A stretch of 64,000 bases of DNA from RZZS01 sp964491785 (GTDB taxonomy: Bacteria > Pseudomonadota > Alphaproteobacteria > Micavibrionales > Micavibrionaceae). The notes under the pieces are model-generated. The model had not been told where the DNA came from, searched no databases, and worked only from the letters and a program-made list of their open reading frames with translations. The stretch is from NCBI GenBank assembly GCA_964491785.1, contig CAZBGS010000004.1, positions 62,001-126,000 of the forward strand, in the 5' to 3' direction. The position numbers and the translations under genes were made by a program. Numbering within the stretch: position 1 is the stretch's first letter; the number at the start of each line of letters is the position of its first letter. Of the stretch, positions 9,752 to 18,084 are shown one piece after another.

Positions 9752-11275
9752 ATGAATACAGTTTTCACCTTCGCAAATAGCCCGGCGCTGCAAGCCGATA
9801 CACTTGTCATTTCCGTTTTTGAAGAAAAAGACCTTAGTGCACTGCCGCAACCCGTTATGGAACGATACGGCTCTTTTCTCGCAAGGGCAATGGATGATGC
9901 CCGATTCAGCGGTAAGCACGGGCAGGTCTGCCTGCTGCCTGTCTATGAAGAAAACGGATATGCGAGACTGGCGCTGCTCGGTTTTGGCGGCAGGGACAAG
10001 CTCGATGAATTGCAATGCGAGAGCGCAGGAGGAAAACTGTTTCAGGCGGTCGGCGCTACAAGCGCGAAACATCTTGCCTTTCCGGCGATCGACGGGAATG
10101 TGAACGCCAGTCTTAACGGAGCTCAGATGGCGGCGCATTTCTGCCTTGGTTTGAGGCTGCGTTCTTACAGATTCGACAAATACAAAAGCCGAAAAGCTGA
10201 TGAAGATGCGGCGACGGCCAGAATTGAGCGGGTGGAAGTGACCTGCGAGAGCTGCGATACGGCGGCAAATATATTCGAGCGGCTTGATCTCGTCGCTCAG
10301 GGCACTCTGCTCGCAAGAGATCTCACCAGTGAGCCTGCAAACATGCTAAATCCGGTCATATTCGCCGAGAGAATCAGGGAGGAGTTGAAGCCTCTCGGGG
10401 TAGAGGTCGTCGTATTCGATGAAAACAGGCTGGAAAAGCTGGGAATGAAGGCGATGCTTGCGGTTGGCAGGGGTTCGGAAATTCCGCCCAGGATGGTGGT
10501 GATGCACTGGAACGGTTCGAGGGTAAGGAATGGGGGCGGCGTGCCGGTCGCACTGGTGGGCAAGGGAATAACCTTCGATACCGGCGGCATTTCGATAAAA
10601 CCGTCAAAAGACATGGAGCTGATGAAGCTGGATATGGGCGGAGCGGCGGCGGTGGCGGGGGTGATGAAGGCTCTGGCCCTGCGGAAGTCGAAAGCCGAGG
10701 TGGTCGGCGTGGTCGGACTTGCCGAGAACATGCCCGACGGCAAGGCGTACAGGCCATCGGACATTGTCAGAACCATGTCGGGCAAAACGGTCGAGATTAT
10801 AAACACCGATGCCGAAGGCAGGCTGGTTCTGGCGGATTGCATTACATATGTGCAGCAGACGTACAAGCCGCAAACCCTGATTGACCTCGCTACCCTGACA
10901 GGATCGATGATGATCGCCCTCGGGTTCGATTACTGCGGAAGTTTTGTAAACAACGATTCTCTGTGGGCGGGGCTTGAGCGCGCCAGCAAGGATACAGGAG
11001 AGAAACTCTGGCGTATGCCGCTTGACGAAATCTGGCGCAAGGATGTTGAAAGCAGTATCGCGGATCTGAAAAATCTGGCGGGTTCGGGAAGCTATGGGGG
11101 TGCGTGCACCGCCGCCGGATTTCTTGAGCATTTTATCGAACAGGGCACCCGATGGGCGCATCTGGACGTGGCAGGTACGGCCTTCATTCGCAACGACAGG
11201 CCTACCACTCCAAAGGGTGCGAGCGGTTTTGGCGTACGCGTCCTTGACCGGTTTATCGAGGACAGTTACGAGTAG
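9752..11275 (+). CDS. pepA: Leucyl aminopeptidase (M17)
   Basis: A cytosolic two-metal aminopeptidase of 507 residues. The C-terminal catalytic domain shows GKGITFDTGGISIKPS (metal-binding Asp, Lys) and the M17 signature NTDAEGRLVLAD around residues 350-361. The N-terminal half is the divergent DNA-binding/assembly domain of the family. The ATG at 9752 is preferred to upstream alternative starts because it gives the usual N-terminus MNTVFTF. It is followed after 2 bases by holC, so the two are co-translated, as in many proteobacteria. It probably recycles peptides; PepA-type proteins also act as DNA-binding regulators in some bacteria. Confidence 0.96.
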   Translation: MNTVFTFANSPALQADTLVISVFEEKDLSALPQPVMERYGSFLARAMDDARFSGKHGQVCLLPVYEENGYARLALLGFGGRDKLDELQCESAGGKLFQAVGATSAKHLAFPAIDGNVNASLNGAQMAAHFCLGLRLRSYRFDKYKSRKADEDAATARIERVEVTCESCDTAANIFERLDLVAQGTLLARDLTSEPANMLNPVIFAERIREELKPLGVEVVVFDENRLEKLGMKAMLAVGRGSEIPPRMVVMHWNGSRVRNGGGVPVALVGKGITFDTGGISIKPSKDMELMKLDMGGAAAVAGVMKALALRKSKAEVVGVVGLAENMPDGKAYRPSDIVRTMSGKTVEIINTDAEGRLVLADCITYVQQTYKPQTLIDLATLTGSMMIALGFDYCGSFVNNDSLWAGLERASKDTGEKLWRMPLDEIWRKDVESSIADLKNLAGSGSYGGACTAAGFLEHFIEQGTRWAHLDVAGTAFIRNDRPTTPKGASGFGVRVLDRFIEDSYE

Positions 11276-11277
11276 GC

Positions 11278-11721
11278 ATGAGCGAAATCCGTTTTTACCA
11301 TCTGACCAGAACCACAATAGAGGACGCCCTGCCGGAAATCCTCGCCAAGGCTTATGCCAGAGGTTCCAGGGTTGTTGTGCGTACGGCAAGCGGTAGCGAT
11401 ACCGGCAGGCTGAATGATATGCTATGGACGTTCAATCCGAACAGCTTCCTGCCTCACGGGAGCAGCGCTGACGGTAACGCGGAGCTTCAGCCGATATGGA
11501 TTACTGAAGATGAAGAAAACCCGAACAATGCCGACACGGTTTTTATTGTCGGCAAGGCGGCGGACGGAGGAATTGAGGCGTACGGGCTTTGCTGTCTGGT
11601 TTTCGAGGGGCGTGACGAGGAATCGGTTGCGATTGCAAGATCGCGGTGGAAGACTTACCAGAAGGCCGGTTATGAGCTTACCTACTGGCAGCAGTCGGAC
11701 AAGGGGTGGGAGAAGAAGTAG
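11278..11721 (+). CDS. holC: DNA polymerase III chi subunit
   Basis: A 147-residue protein of the HolC family, which links the clamp loader to single-strand binding protein at the replication fork. It begins MSEIRFYHLTRTTIEDALPE and contains the family LNDMLWTFNPNSFLPHG segment and a C-terminal RWKTYQKAGYELTYWQQ, both diagnostic. It starts two bases after the pepA stop. Chi is often encoded directly after pepA in alphaproteobacteria, which supports the call. Confidence 0.94.
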   Translation: MSEIRFYHLTRTTIEDALPEILAKAYARGSRVVVRTASGSDTGRLNDMLWTFNPNSFLPHGSSADGNAELQPIWITEDEENPNNADTVFIVGKAADGGIEAYGLCCLVFEGRDEESVAIARSRWKTYQKAGYELTYWQQSDKGWEKK

Positions 11722-11738
11722 TATGTGCCCGCAGCTGG

Positions 11739-12299
11739 CTATTGATGGTTTGATGCCGCTTCGGTCAGTTCCTGATGCTCAATGGCAATTTCCTCCTCGG
11801 AAGGCAAAGGGTGCGGGCTGTCTGAAAGGGTTCGCAGCCAGGCGATAAGATCGGCTCTATCCTGCGGCTTGCGCATGCCGATGTAGCTCATGCTGCCTTC
11901 GGGGACGAGGTATTTGGGATTCCATAGATATCTGTTCAGATCGCTGTACGTCCAGGTTCCGCCGGTTTCTTTAAGGCTTTGCGAATATTTAAAACCTTCC
12001 ACCGATGCTTTCGGCGCACCGACCACTTCCCAGAGATTGGGGCCTTCCTTGAGCGACACCTTGCCTTTCTCAAAGTTATGGCATGTCTCGCAGGCTTTGG
12101 AGAGCCGTTCTCCGCGCTCGATATTGGCTGTTGCGATCAGGTGAAGCAGCGGATCCGGGTGTTGCGGGGCAGGTTCTCCCGGGGTGAAGATCAGATGCGA
12201 GATACCGCCGGCAGCGACGGCGACAAGAAAAGAGATTAATATCGCCAGAATAAACCTCATTTGAATAATTTTGATCAGAAGGTTATCGACAACAGTCAT
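11739..12299 (-). CDS. cycM: Membrane-anchored cytochrome c
   Basis: A class I c-type cytochrome with one N-terminal membrane anchor (FILAILISFLVAVAAGG) and one heme site CETCH; the distal methionine is probably in PEGSMSYIGM. It should carry electrons in the periplasm from the bc1 complex to a terminal oxidase, as CycM-type cytochromes do. The ATG at 12299 is chosen; one at 12260 would still keep the anchor. The upstream frame to 12437 overlaps pheA and is rejected. It is divergent from pheA, a pairing seen in several alphaproteobacteria, which favours cycM over other small cytochromes. Confidence 0.87.
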   Translation of the reverse strand: MTVVDNLLIKIIQMRFILAILISFLVAVAAGGISHLIFTPGEPAPQHPDPLLHLIATANIERGERLSKACETCHNFEKGKVSLKEGPNLWEVVGAPKASVEGFKYSQSLKETGGTWTYSDLNRYLWNPKYLVPEGSMSYIGMRKPQDRADLIAWLRTLSDSPHPLPSEEEIAIEHQELTEAASNHQ

Positions 12300-12343
12300 T
12301 CTTCTTGCATAAACTGTCCGCTCTGTGAAGAGAAAGAAGAAAA

Positions 12344-13180
12344 ATGCAACAAGGTAAAATAGCTTTTCAGGGCGCTCACGGGGCTTATTCCGATCTTGCC
12401 TGCAGGACTGTTTATCCGGGAATGGAGACGGTGCCATGCAACTCGTTCGAAGACGCCTTTCGTTCGGTCAGCGAAGGGGATGCCCAGCTTGCGATGATTC
12501 CTGTCGACAATACTCTTGCGGGGAGAGTGGCGGACGTCCACCATCTTTTGCCGGACAGCAATCTTTTTATCATTGGCGAGCATTTTCAGCCGATACGCCA
12601 CTCTCTGCTTGCCGTTAAGGGAGCCAGAATCGAAGATCTGGTTTACGTGCACAGCCATGTACATGCGCTTCCGCAATGCCGCAAGCTGATCGGCAAGATG
12701 AAGCTCAAGCAGAGGGTTCATGCCGATACCGCCGGGGCGGCGCAGGAGATAGCGGCCAAGGGGGACAAGGCCAATGCCGCGATAGCATCCACGCTGGCAG
12801 CGGAAATATACGGACTTCAGGTCGTCGAGGAGGATATTCAGGACGCCGATCACAATACCACCAGATTTCTGATCCTTTCGAGGGATAGACTTGTGCCGCT
12901 GGAGATGGAAAATGTAATTACCTCGATGGTGTTCAGGGTAAGAAATATACCGGCGGCTCTTTACAAGGCTCTTGGAGGGTTCGCAACTTGCGGCGTAAAC
13001 CTTGTCAAACTGGAATCATATGTTGACGAGAAATTCCAGGTGGCCCAGTTTTTTGTAGATCTGGAGGGGCATCCCGACAGCTACGAGTTACAGCTGGCTC
13101 TTGAGGAGCTCAAATTCTTTGCAAAAGAGGTCAGGATGCTCGGTACATATCCTGCTCATTCTTTCCGCAGAAGCGGGTAA
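12344..13180 (+). CDS. pheA: Prephenate dehydratase
   Basis: A monofunctional enzyme of 278 residues converting prephenate to phenylpyruvate in phenylalanine synthesis. The catalytic domain (about 1-185) starts KIAFQGAHGAYSDLA and includes IPVDNTLAGRV and the NTTRFL motif with the essential Thr-Arg-Phe. An ACT regulatory domain (about 195-270) has the family GVNLVKLESYVDE (an ESRP-like region), predicting feedback inhibition by phenylalanine. No chorismate mutase domain is present. The start ATG at 12344 follows an AAAGAAGAAAA ribosome site. It is divergent from cycM. Confidence 0.96.
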   Translation: MQQGKIAFQGAHGAYSDLACRTVYPGMETVPCNSFEDAFRSVSEGDAQLAMIPVDNTLAGRVADVHHLLPDSNLFIIGEHFQPIRHSLLAVKGARIEDLVYVHSHVHALPQCRKLIGKMKLKQRVHADTAGAAQEIAAKGDKANAAIASTLAAEIYGLQVVEEDIQDADHNTTRFLILSRDRLVPLEMENVITSMVFRVRNIPAALYKALGGFATCGVNLVKLESYVDEKFQVAQFFVDLEGHPDSYELQLALEELKFFAKEVRMLGTYPAHSFRRSG

Positions 13181-13255
13181 ATTTGTACTTCAACCGGTAA
13201 ACTGTTTTATTTATGGTGAACTAAAGTAAAGATTTTAAGCAGGAGCGTGTTACCA

Positions 13256-13444
13256 ATGACCACCACCTATGCAGAACTTGCCGCAAGATTGTTACGCGAC
13301 GCGGCTGTATTCTTCCGGACAGTCGGTAACCAGAATCCGGCGCTGAAAGTCCAGATGACCGAGAATGCGGAAGTCTTCGAGCAAGTCGCATCGCTGGTCG
13401 AAGCCGATCCTACCGGAGTACTGAATGACGGTAGCGGCAGTTAA
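13256..13444 (+). CDS. Small conserved-looking protein, 62 residues
   Basis: A short cytoplasmic protein beginning MTTTYAELAARLLRDAA, then a hydrophilic helix and an ending rich in Asp and Gly. No signal or membrane segment. Similar short proteins with a YAELAARLLRDAA-like start are known to me from other alphaproteobacteria, without an assigned role. A good ribosome site (AGGAG, 10 bases before the ATG) supports expression. It lies 75 bases after pheA and its stop overlaps the stop of the convergent gene by four bases. Confidence 0.75.
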   Translation: MTTTYAELAARLLRDAAVFFRTVGNQNPALKVQMTENAEVFEQVASLVEADPTGVLNDGSGS

Positions 13445-13731
13445 AAATCAGAAATGCCCAAATCATAATCGATGCGGGTAGTGTCGCTCTCGCGCTGAAG
13501 GTTATAGGCTTTTACCGCCTTCTGGCGCTGGCCTTCGAAATCCTTTCGCCGGGTATCCAGAACCCGTCTGTTTTCGACATAGGTGCCAAGGTACTCAATG
13601 CGCTTTTCGTGAATGTCGTAGTATTTCTTCATCGTATCGTCAAAATTTCTAAAGTACTGGTTCTGGGCGAAGGCAGGCATGCCGAAACCAGCAACGAGAA
13701 GAACGACAATGAGAAGGAAAGATATGCGCAT
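13441..13731 (-). CDS. Small secreted protein of unknown function
   Basis: A 96-residue protein with a clear signal peptide (hydrophobic core LLIVVLLVAGFGMP, probable cleavage after AFA). The mature part is short, charged and probably helical, rich in Arg, Tyr and Asp. The ATG at 13731 is preferred to a GTG three codons upstream. No family was recognised. It probably acts in the periplasm. Confidence 0.7.
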   Translation of the reverse strand: MRISFLLIVVLLVAGFGMPAFAQNQYFRNFDDTMKKYYDIHEKRIEYLGTYVENRRVLDTRRKDFEGQRQKAVKAYNLQRESDTTRIDYDLGISDF

Positions 13732-13800
13732 TTCAGTCACCGTAAGTTAACCCGTTTCTCAGTTTAACAAAAAACAGCGGGGACGGCGAGTGTAAATGGA

Positions 13801-14295
13801 TCAGGCGGCAATCAGGTACGACATCGCCGGGGCCGAAAGCCGTTGAGTGTTGCCATAAACAGGAAGCATGGGGGCAGACTTGCCGTTTTCGCCGCTGGCA
13901 TGAAGTCCGAAATCGGTGCGGAGTTTGGCGCCTTGATCAACCAGTTCGTAAGAGGTCAGAACCGGGTGATGGCCTCCGGCGGTGATGCTGCGCAATCCTT
14001 CTCTCATCAGGACAAGGGCTTCCTCCTGGGAGGACAGCTTGAAGCGTTTAGTGGAAATGGCATCATCGACTTCCTGAAAAGCCAGACGAGGGCAGCCGGA
14101 ATTGACCAAATCCATTACCCTGCCCATAAAACGGTTAAAGGTTGCGCGGCTGTCCAGGGGTTTAAGTTCGAGGGTGCGGGTTTCAGTTTCTTCCGAGGAT
14201 TTCCGGCTTTCTTTCAGCCAGGCCATGCGGGCACTGACTTTAGTCGTTATCTCGCCAGCACACTCTCTGATCTCATAAACAGTTTGACTTCCCAT
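13801..14295 (-). CDS. Hypothetical protein, 164 residues
   Basis: A soluble protein without signal or membrane segments. A middle section (about 45-110) is predicted helical, with NRFMGRVMDLVNSGCPRLAF and a KLSSQEEALVLMREGL segment; the C-terminus is Gly/Ser/Pro rich and probably flexible. No catalytic motif or family was recognised. The ATG at 14295 begins MGSQTVYEIRECAGEI; its ribosome site is weak. It stands alone between two small secreted proteins. Confidence 0.65.
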   Translation of the reverse strand: MGSQTVYEIRECAGEITTKVSARMAWLKESRKSSEETETRTLELKPLDSRATFNRFMGRVMDLVNSGCPRLAFQEVDDAISTKRFKLSSQEEALVLMREGLRSITAGGHHPVLTSYELVDQGAKLRTDFGLHASGENGKSAPMLPVYGNTQRLSAPAMSYLIAA

Positions 14296-14419
14296 GTTCA
14301 GGGTTTCCGCCTCTTCTGGTTACTCAAGTTTTTTTGTTATTTTTATGTCATAGCACCGCTCGCGGACAGAAAACAAATACTTTCGTATTTATTGCGGAAA
14401 TTCATAAGCTTAACTTATG

Positions 14420-14779
14420 TTATCGATTACAGGGAAAAGAGGATGAAAGCATTTTCGCCACAATCATGGTGGCGGGATAGTCGAGGAGATCATTGTTACT
14501 GCCGGCGTAGAGCCGGAATAATTCCACAAGCTGCTGGCTTTTGACGCCGGCGTGGTTGCAGGCCTGAATCCGGTAGAGCTTGTGATCCAGCATAAGCTCA
14601 GCCATGGAGGTAAGGTAGCCGGCACAATAGCCGTAGTCGATATCGGTCTTGCCGTTGCAGAAATGAAGAAGTTTCCTGCCGCTGATCTGATCCCTGTGAA
14701 CAGGTGCTTTCTGATTATTGGCAAAAGCGCCGATGGCGCTGCCAACTAAAAAGAATAACACCATGACGATAATTCTCAT
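14420..14779 (-). CDS. Secreted Rap1a/Tai-like protein
   Basis: A 119-residue exported protein: signal peptide MRIIVMVLFFLVGSAIGAFA, then about 97 mature residues. The cysteine and spacing pattern (LLHFCNG, DYGYCAGYL, a third Cys near QACNHAG, QLVELFRLYA and a final FPC) matches the Rap1a/Tai domain, whose founding members are immunity proteins for peptidoglycan-cleaving type VI effectors. No effector gene lies next to it, and many members of this family are orphans of unknown role. Disulfides are likely in the periplasm. Confidence 0.7.
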   Translation of the reverse strand: MRIIVMVLFFLVGSAIGAFANNQKAPVHRDQISGRKLLHFCNGKTDIDYGYCAGYLTSMAELMLDHKLYRIQACNHAGVKSQQLVELFRLYAGSNNDLLDYPATMIVAKMLSSSFPCNR

Positions 14780-14899
14780 GGGAAAAGTCTCTTTCAGAAC
14801 AGAGTTAGGATAGGGAAAAAACTATAGCCCAGTTTAAAGGGTTTGAGGAGACAGATTTTTTAAAAAATAAAATAGAAAAAGGACTTGTTTTTTAACAAG

Positions 14900-15643
14900 T
14901 TAAACTTGTGAAAACAAAAGGGAGATCTCATTTTCCGAAAGTATTGCGCGGTTTCCTTCGGCGAGACCGCCAAGATCCAGTGCGCCGATGCGGCTGCGAT
15001 GAAGCTTGATTACGGTATTGTTCTGCGAGGCGAACATGCGGCGAACCTGATGATAGCGTCCTTCATGCAGGGTGAGGCGCGCTGTATGCGGCCCCAGAAT
15101 TTCCATTTCTGCGGGCCTTAGGGGTCTGGTTTCTCCTTTGAGCATCAGTTCGCCGGAAGCGAAGATTTCCGGTTCCGAGCCCTGAAGCGGCAATTCAAGT
15201 TCGACTTCGTAGATCTTGGGTGTATCGACCTTGGGGGAGATAAGCCGATGGGCAAGAGTTCCGTCATCGGTGAGGATAACGAGTCCGGTCGTGTCCTTGT
15301 CCAGCCTTCCTGCAACGGAGATCTGAGGTTTTCGCGAAAGATAGCGGGAAGGGAGCAGGTCATAGACGATCGGCCCGGCGTCCTCGTGAGAGCAGACATA
15401 ACCGGCAGGTTTATTGAGCATGATCGTCAGAGGGGGCAGAGGATCCAGCGGCTCGTCAAGGAAAGTGGCGGTTTCGGCTTTGATTTGCGAGGGATACAAT
15501 TTGGCGTCGGGGTCGGTGACGGTTTTTCCGCCGATGCGAAAGGCGCCCTTTCTAATTTCTATAGCCACCTGCCTGCGGCTGCCGTAACCGAGGCCGGCGA
15601 GCATACGATCTAGTCGAAAAGGCTTTTCCGCTGGTTGCTTCAT
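14900..15643 (-). CDS. RsuA/RluB-family rRNA pseudouridine synthase
   Basis: A 247-residue enzyme with an N-terminal S4 RNA-binding domain (FRLDRMLAGLGYGSRRQ onward) and a catalytic domain with the pseudouridine synthase motif GRLDKDTTGLVILTDDG, where the first Asp is the catalytic residue. The LNKPAGYVCS segment and EGRYHQVRRMFAS favour the RsuA group, which modifies U516 of 16S rRNA, but RluB/E/F members are similar, so the exact target is not assigned. It lies 9 bases after the small FxxLFKKKK-type gene upstream, so they probably share a transcript. Confidence 0.88.
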   Translation of the reverse strand: MKQPAEKPFRLDRMLAGLGYGSRRQVAIEIRKGAFRIGGKTVTDPDAKLYPSQIKAETATFLDEPLDPLPPLTIMLNKPAGYVCSHEDAGPIVYDLLPSRYLSRKPQISVAGRLDKDTTGLVILTDDGTLAHRLISPKVDTPKIYEVELELPLQGSEPEIFASGELMLKGETRPLRPAEMEILGPHTARLTLHEGRYHQVRRMFASQNNTVIKLHRSRIGALDLGGLAEGNRAILSENEISLLFSQV

Positions 15644-15652
15644 GATCCCGGA

Positions 15653-15934
15653 TTATTTGTCTTCGTCGTAAAGCATGGCGCGGATGTTGTCGGCCACGCG
15701 TTCCTGGTCGAGGGAGCGGATTTTTTTTCGCGCCTGCTCCATTGCGGAATTCTCGCGTTTCTGAAGGGCCTTTGCGATTTCGTCCAATGCTTCCTCGCCA
15801 ATGTTTTCGCGGGCGGCGCGGACATTGGACATCGCCTGTTTCATGATCTGTTCCCGGGAGGGGGCGGCGCCTGATTTGTCGCGTGCAGCGGATCCGGCGG
15901 ATTTCGGTTTCTTTTTGGTGAACAGGCCGAACAT
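15653..15934 (-). CDS. Conserved small basic protein
   Basis: A 93-residue hydrophilic protein starting MFGLFTKKKPKSAG, followed by one long predicted helix (about 27-90) with regularly spaced Ala, Glu and Arg. Proteins with this short aromatic/lysine start and helical body occur in many alphaproteobacteria without a known role. The gene sits between the GDSL hydrolase (12 bases upstream) and the pseudouridine synthase (9 bases downstream), so all are likely one transcript. AGGAGG lies just before the ATG. Confidence 0.78.
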   Translation of the reverse strand: MFGLFTKKKPKSAGSAARDKSGAAPSREQIMKQAMSNVRAARENIGEEALDEIAKALQKRENSAMEQARKKIRSLDQERVADNIRAMLYDEDK

Positions 15935-15946
15935 AAAACCTCCTGA

Positions 15947-16573
15947 TTAGAAAATCTCAAATTCATCAAGTCTATCGAACATGAATTCGGCTATAAGTTC
16001 GTGGCCTTGTCCGTTCGGGTGGGTGGCATCGGCCAGCAGGGAGGCAGGATCGCGGTTTTGCCATGCCCTGGAAGCAGGAACGTACTGGACTCCAAATTCG
16101 TTGCACAGGTCTTGCAGCAGCTCGTTATATGTGTCGATATCGCTGTTGTTGTGGTAGAGGAGCTTGCCGCCAACTCCCTCCTGGGGGAATTTGTTTTCAA
16201 GAACGGGCAGCAATCCGCAGACGGCGATGGTTTTGATATTTCTTCTGGCGGTTTTAAGAATATCGCACCACACTTCCCGTCTAAGGCCCGGGCTTATGTC
16301 CATTGGAGCATCCGGGCTTTCCCAGCGGACTGTGTCATTAACGCCAGCGGCTATCAGCAGTATGTCGGGATTTCTGGTAAGTGCTTCGGAACACAGGCGG
16401 TGACGGATGTCGGTAACACGGTCGCCGGACATCGCGAGATTGTTAAAGCCGAACCGTCCGGGACGGGCGAGAGCGATCTTTTCCGAAAGCCGGCCGAACC
16501 AGCCAAGGCCGTGCTCGTCCCAATATCCGTTGGCGATGGAATCGCCAAGACAGATAATTGTCTTGTAGCTCAT
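15947..16573 (-). CDS. SGNH/GDSL-family esterase or lipase
   Basis: A 208-residue hydrolase with all SGNH blocks: GDSIANG near the start (nucleophile Ser), a Gly in LAMSGDRV, an Asn in AAGVNDT, and the C-terminal DATHPNGQGH with catalytic Asp and His. No signal peptide, so it is probably cytoplasmic, like the TesA-like arylesterases. The substrate is unknown. Its ATG overlaps the stop of the XRE regulator upstream by four bases (ATGA), which suggests coupled translation and possibly regulation by that protein. Confidence 0.88.
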   Translation of the reverse strand: MSYKTIICLGDSIANGYWDEHGLGWFGRLSEKIALARPGRFGFNNLAMSGDRVTDIRHRLCSEALTRNPDILLIAAGVNDTVRWESPDAPMDISPGLRREVWCDILKTARRNIKTIAVCGLLPVLENKFPQEGVGGKLLYHNNSDIDTYNELLQDLCNEFGVQYVPASRAWQNRDPASLLADATHPNGQGHELIAEFMFDRLDEFEIF

Positions 16574-17253
16574 GCCGCCTGCGACCAGTCGGAGTTGTGG
16601 AATTCCTCCCAGCCGCGGACGTGTTGTTCAGGGCTTGGCACCTTGGCGCCAGACCAGTGAAGGATGAACTGATCCTCGAAGGTCTTGGCTATGCCGCGCG
16701 AGCGCATGATGACCAGGCGCGTCGCCGGATTTCCCAGCAGGATCGCAAGATTGCTTCCGTAGGCCACGAAAGGCACCTCTCCAAGCACTTCACGGCTTAC
16801 CCAGCGATATACGGGGTCGCGCGAAGGAAAATTGAAATTGCCGTAGGACAGCAGAACCCGTTCATCAATATCCGAGCCTTCCTTGAGCTGCCACCATTTA
16901 TAAAGATTTTCAATCGGGAATTCGGTCTGGTCAATGCCGTGGAACCAGAAGGTTTTAATTCCGCTGCGCGCCGCAAGGATAATGTCCTCAAGAAGCGTTT
17001 TCATGAAGTTATTGTCATGCTGCTCGATGCGAAGCTGGTCTCTGGCCTTGTTGACGCCGCTTTCGCCGATGAATTCGAGGCCTTCCTCTTCAAGAGCGCG
17101 GCGCAGCGCCAGCAGCGTGTCCTGGCGGGGGGCGACTATCTCGCGTTCAAAATTATTGATTGCGTTAAGGGAAATGCCGGATTTGGCCGAAAGTTCTTTC
17201 TGGCTCCAGTTAAGCAACGCTCTAGCCGCACGAATCTGCTGGGCTGTAACCAT
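16570..17253 (-). CDS. XRE-family transcriptional regulator with long C-terminal domain
   Basis: A 227-residue protein with an N-terminal Cro/C1 helix-turn-helix (about 3-58): QQIRAARALLNWSQKELS and SLNAINNFE are typical. The remaining ~165 residues form a domain I do not recognise, rich in aromatic residues, with a PAS-like or nucleotide-type sensor possible but not shown. The ATG at 17253 is chosen because GGGGG precedes it by a normal distance; the frame runs nine codons further up. Coupled to the GDSL hydrolase by an ATGA overlap. Confidence 0.85.
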   Translation of the reverse strand: MVTAQQIRAARALLNWSQKELSAKSGISLNAINNFEREIVAPRQDTLLALRRALEEEGLEFIGESGVNKARDQLRIEQHDNNFMKTLLEDIILAARSGIKTFWFHGIDQTEFPIENLYKWWQLKEGSDIDERVLLSYGNFNFPSRDPVYRWVSREVLGEVPFVAYGSNLAILLGNPATRLVIMRSRGIAKTFEDQFILHWSGAKVPSPEQHVRGWEEFHNSDWSQAA

Positions 17254-17356
17254 GGTTTCCCCCTTTACTCTGACAATCACATGAATATGCGCATTATACC
17301 CATTTGATGCCGGGGGTACAGGGATTAGAAGAATTTTTCCCCAGAAATCCTCTCGC

Positions 17357-18049
17357 TTATTCGAGGGGATCCCAGAAGATAAATTCTTCGTCGGTCAGTT
17401 TGAAGACCGGATTGCTGACATTGAAGTTTTTGATCATCGCATCGAGATTCTTCCGTCCAGGCCCTTCAAGAACGCTTTCGGGCAGAGAGTATTCCAGCGG
17501 CCCCTGTTTCCAGACGAGCTTCTTTCCTCTGCGTGCGGCTTCAATGGCAAAGGCGGTCATGGGCCAGCCGTAATAAGTGGCGTATTCAGAGTTCTCAGGC
17601 CTGCCAAGATCGTTTCTCGGGCGGAAGATCAGGTAATTATTTTGTGCCTCGACAGTGCCGCGGGAGTAACGTCTGATTTTTGAGCCGCCTCTAGAGAAAA
17701 TAAGCTGGTAGTAACCGTCTTTCGCCTGCAGTGTCGCTCTGCCGTTATCCAGAGAAGTTTTCCAGTTACCTTCGATCTCCTCTATCTTCGCGGTGCCGGA
17801 ATAAATTCTGGAGGATATAGCTTCATCAGAGAACTGCCGGTTGAAGGCGAGAAGAATAACGCCAAGAAAAGCCGCCGATCCGATAATCAGAACGGCAAGA
17901 CCGACAATATTGTTTAGCTGCTGGCGTCCGAATTTTTTTATCAGGCGCCTGTTGAGGCGTGTGATCTCGCCGGCTAGTTTCCGGTATACGGCATTGATGG
18001 CGTCTGTTATCTTGTTAACGGTCATATCTACAGTATGCTCCACAGGCAT
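17357..18049 (-). CDS. Membrane protein of unknown function
   Basis: About 230 residues, with an amphipathic, basic N-terminal region (about 10-45), one strong membrane helix (NNIVGLAVLIIGSAAFLGVILLAF, split here over about residues 46-70) and a large C-terminal domain of beta-strand character after it. The topology suggests a cytoplasmic N-terminus and a periplasmic C-terminal domain. Start is uncertain: ATG at 18049 or at 18025, the latter preceded by GGAG. It follows the chemotaxis receptor gene on the same strand by 35 bases. No family recognised. Confidence 0.68.
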   Translation of the reverse strand: MPVEHTVDMTVNKITDAINAVYRKLAGEITRLNRRLIKKFGRQQLNNIVGLAVLIIGSAAFLGVILLAFNRQFSDEAISSRIYSGTAKIEEIEGNWKTSLDNGRATLQAKDGYYQLIFSRGGSKIRRYSRGTVEAQNNYLIFRPRNDLGRPENSEYATYYGWPMTAFAIEAARRGKKLVWKQGPLEYSLPESVLEGPGRKNLDAMIKNFNVSNPVFKLTDEEFIFWDPLE

Positions 18050-18084
18050 AGTTGCCTGCAAGAGATGGCTGGAAGCAAATAAAT

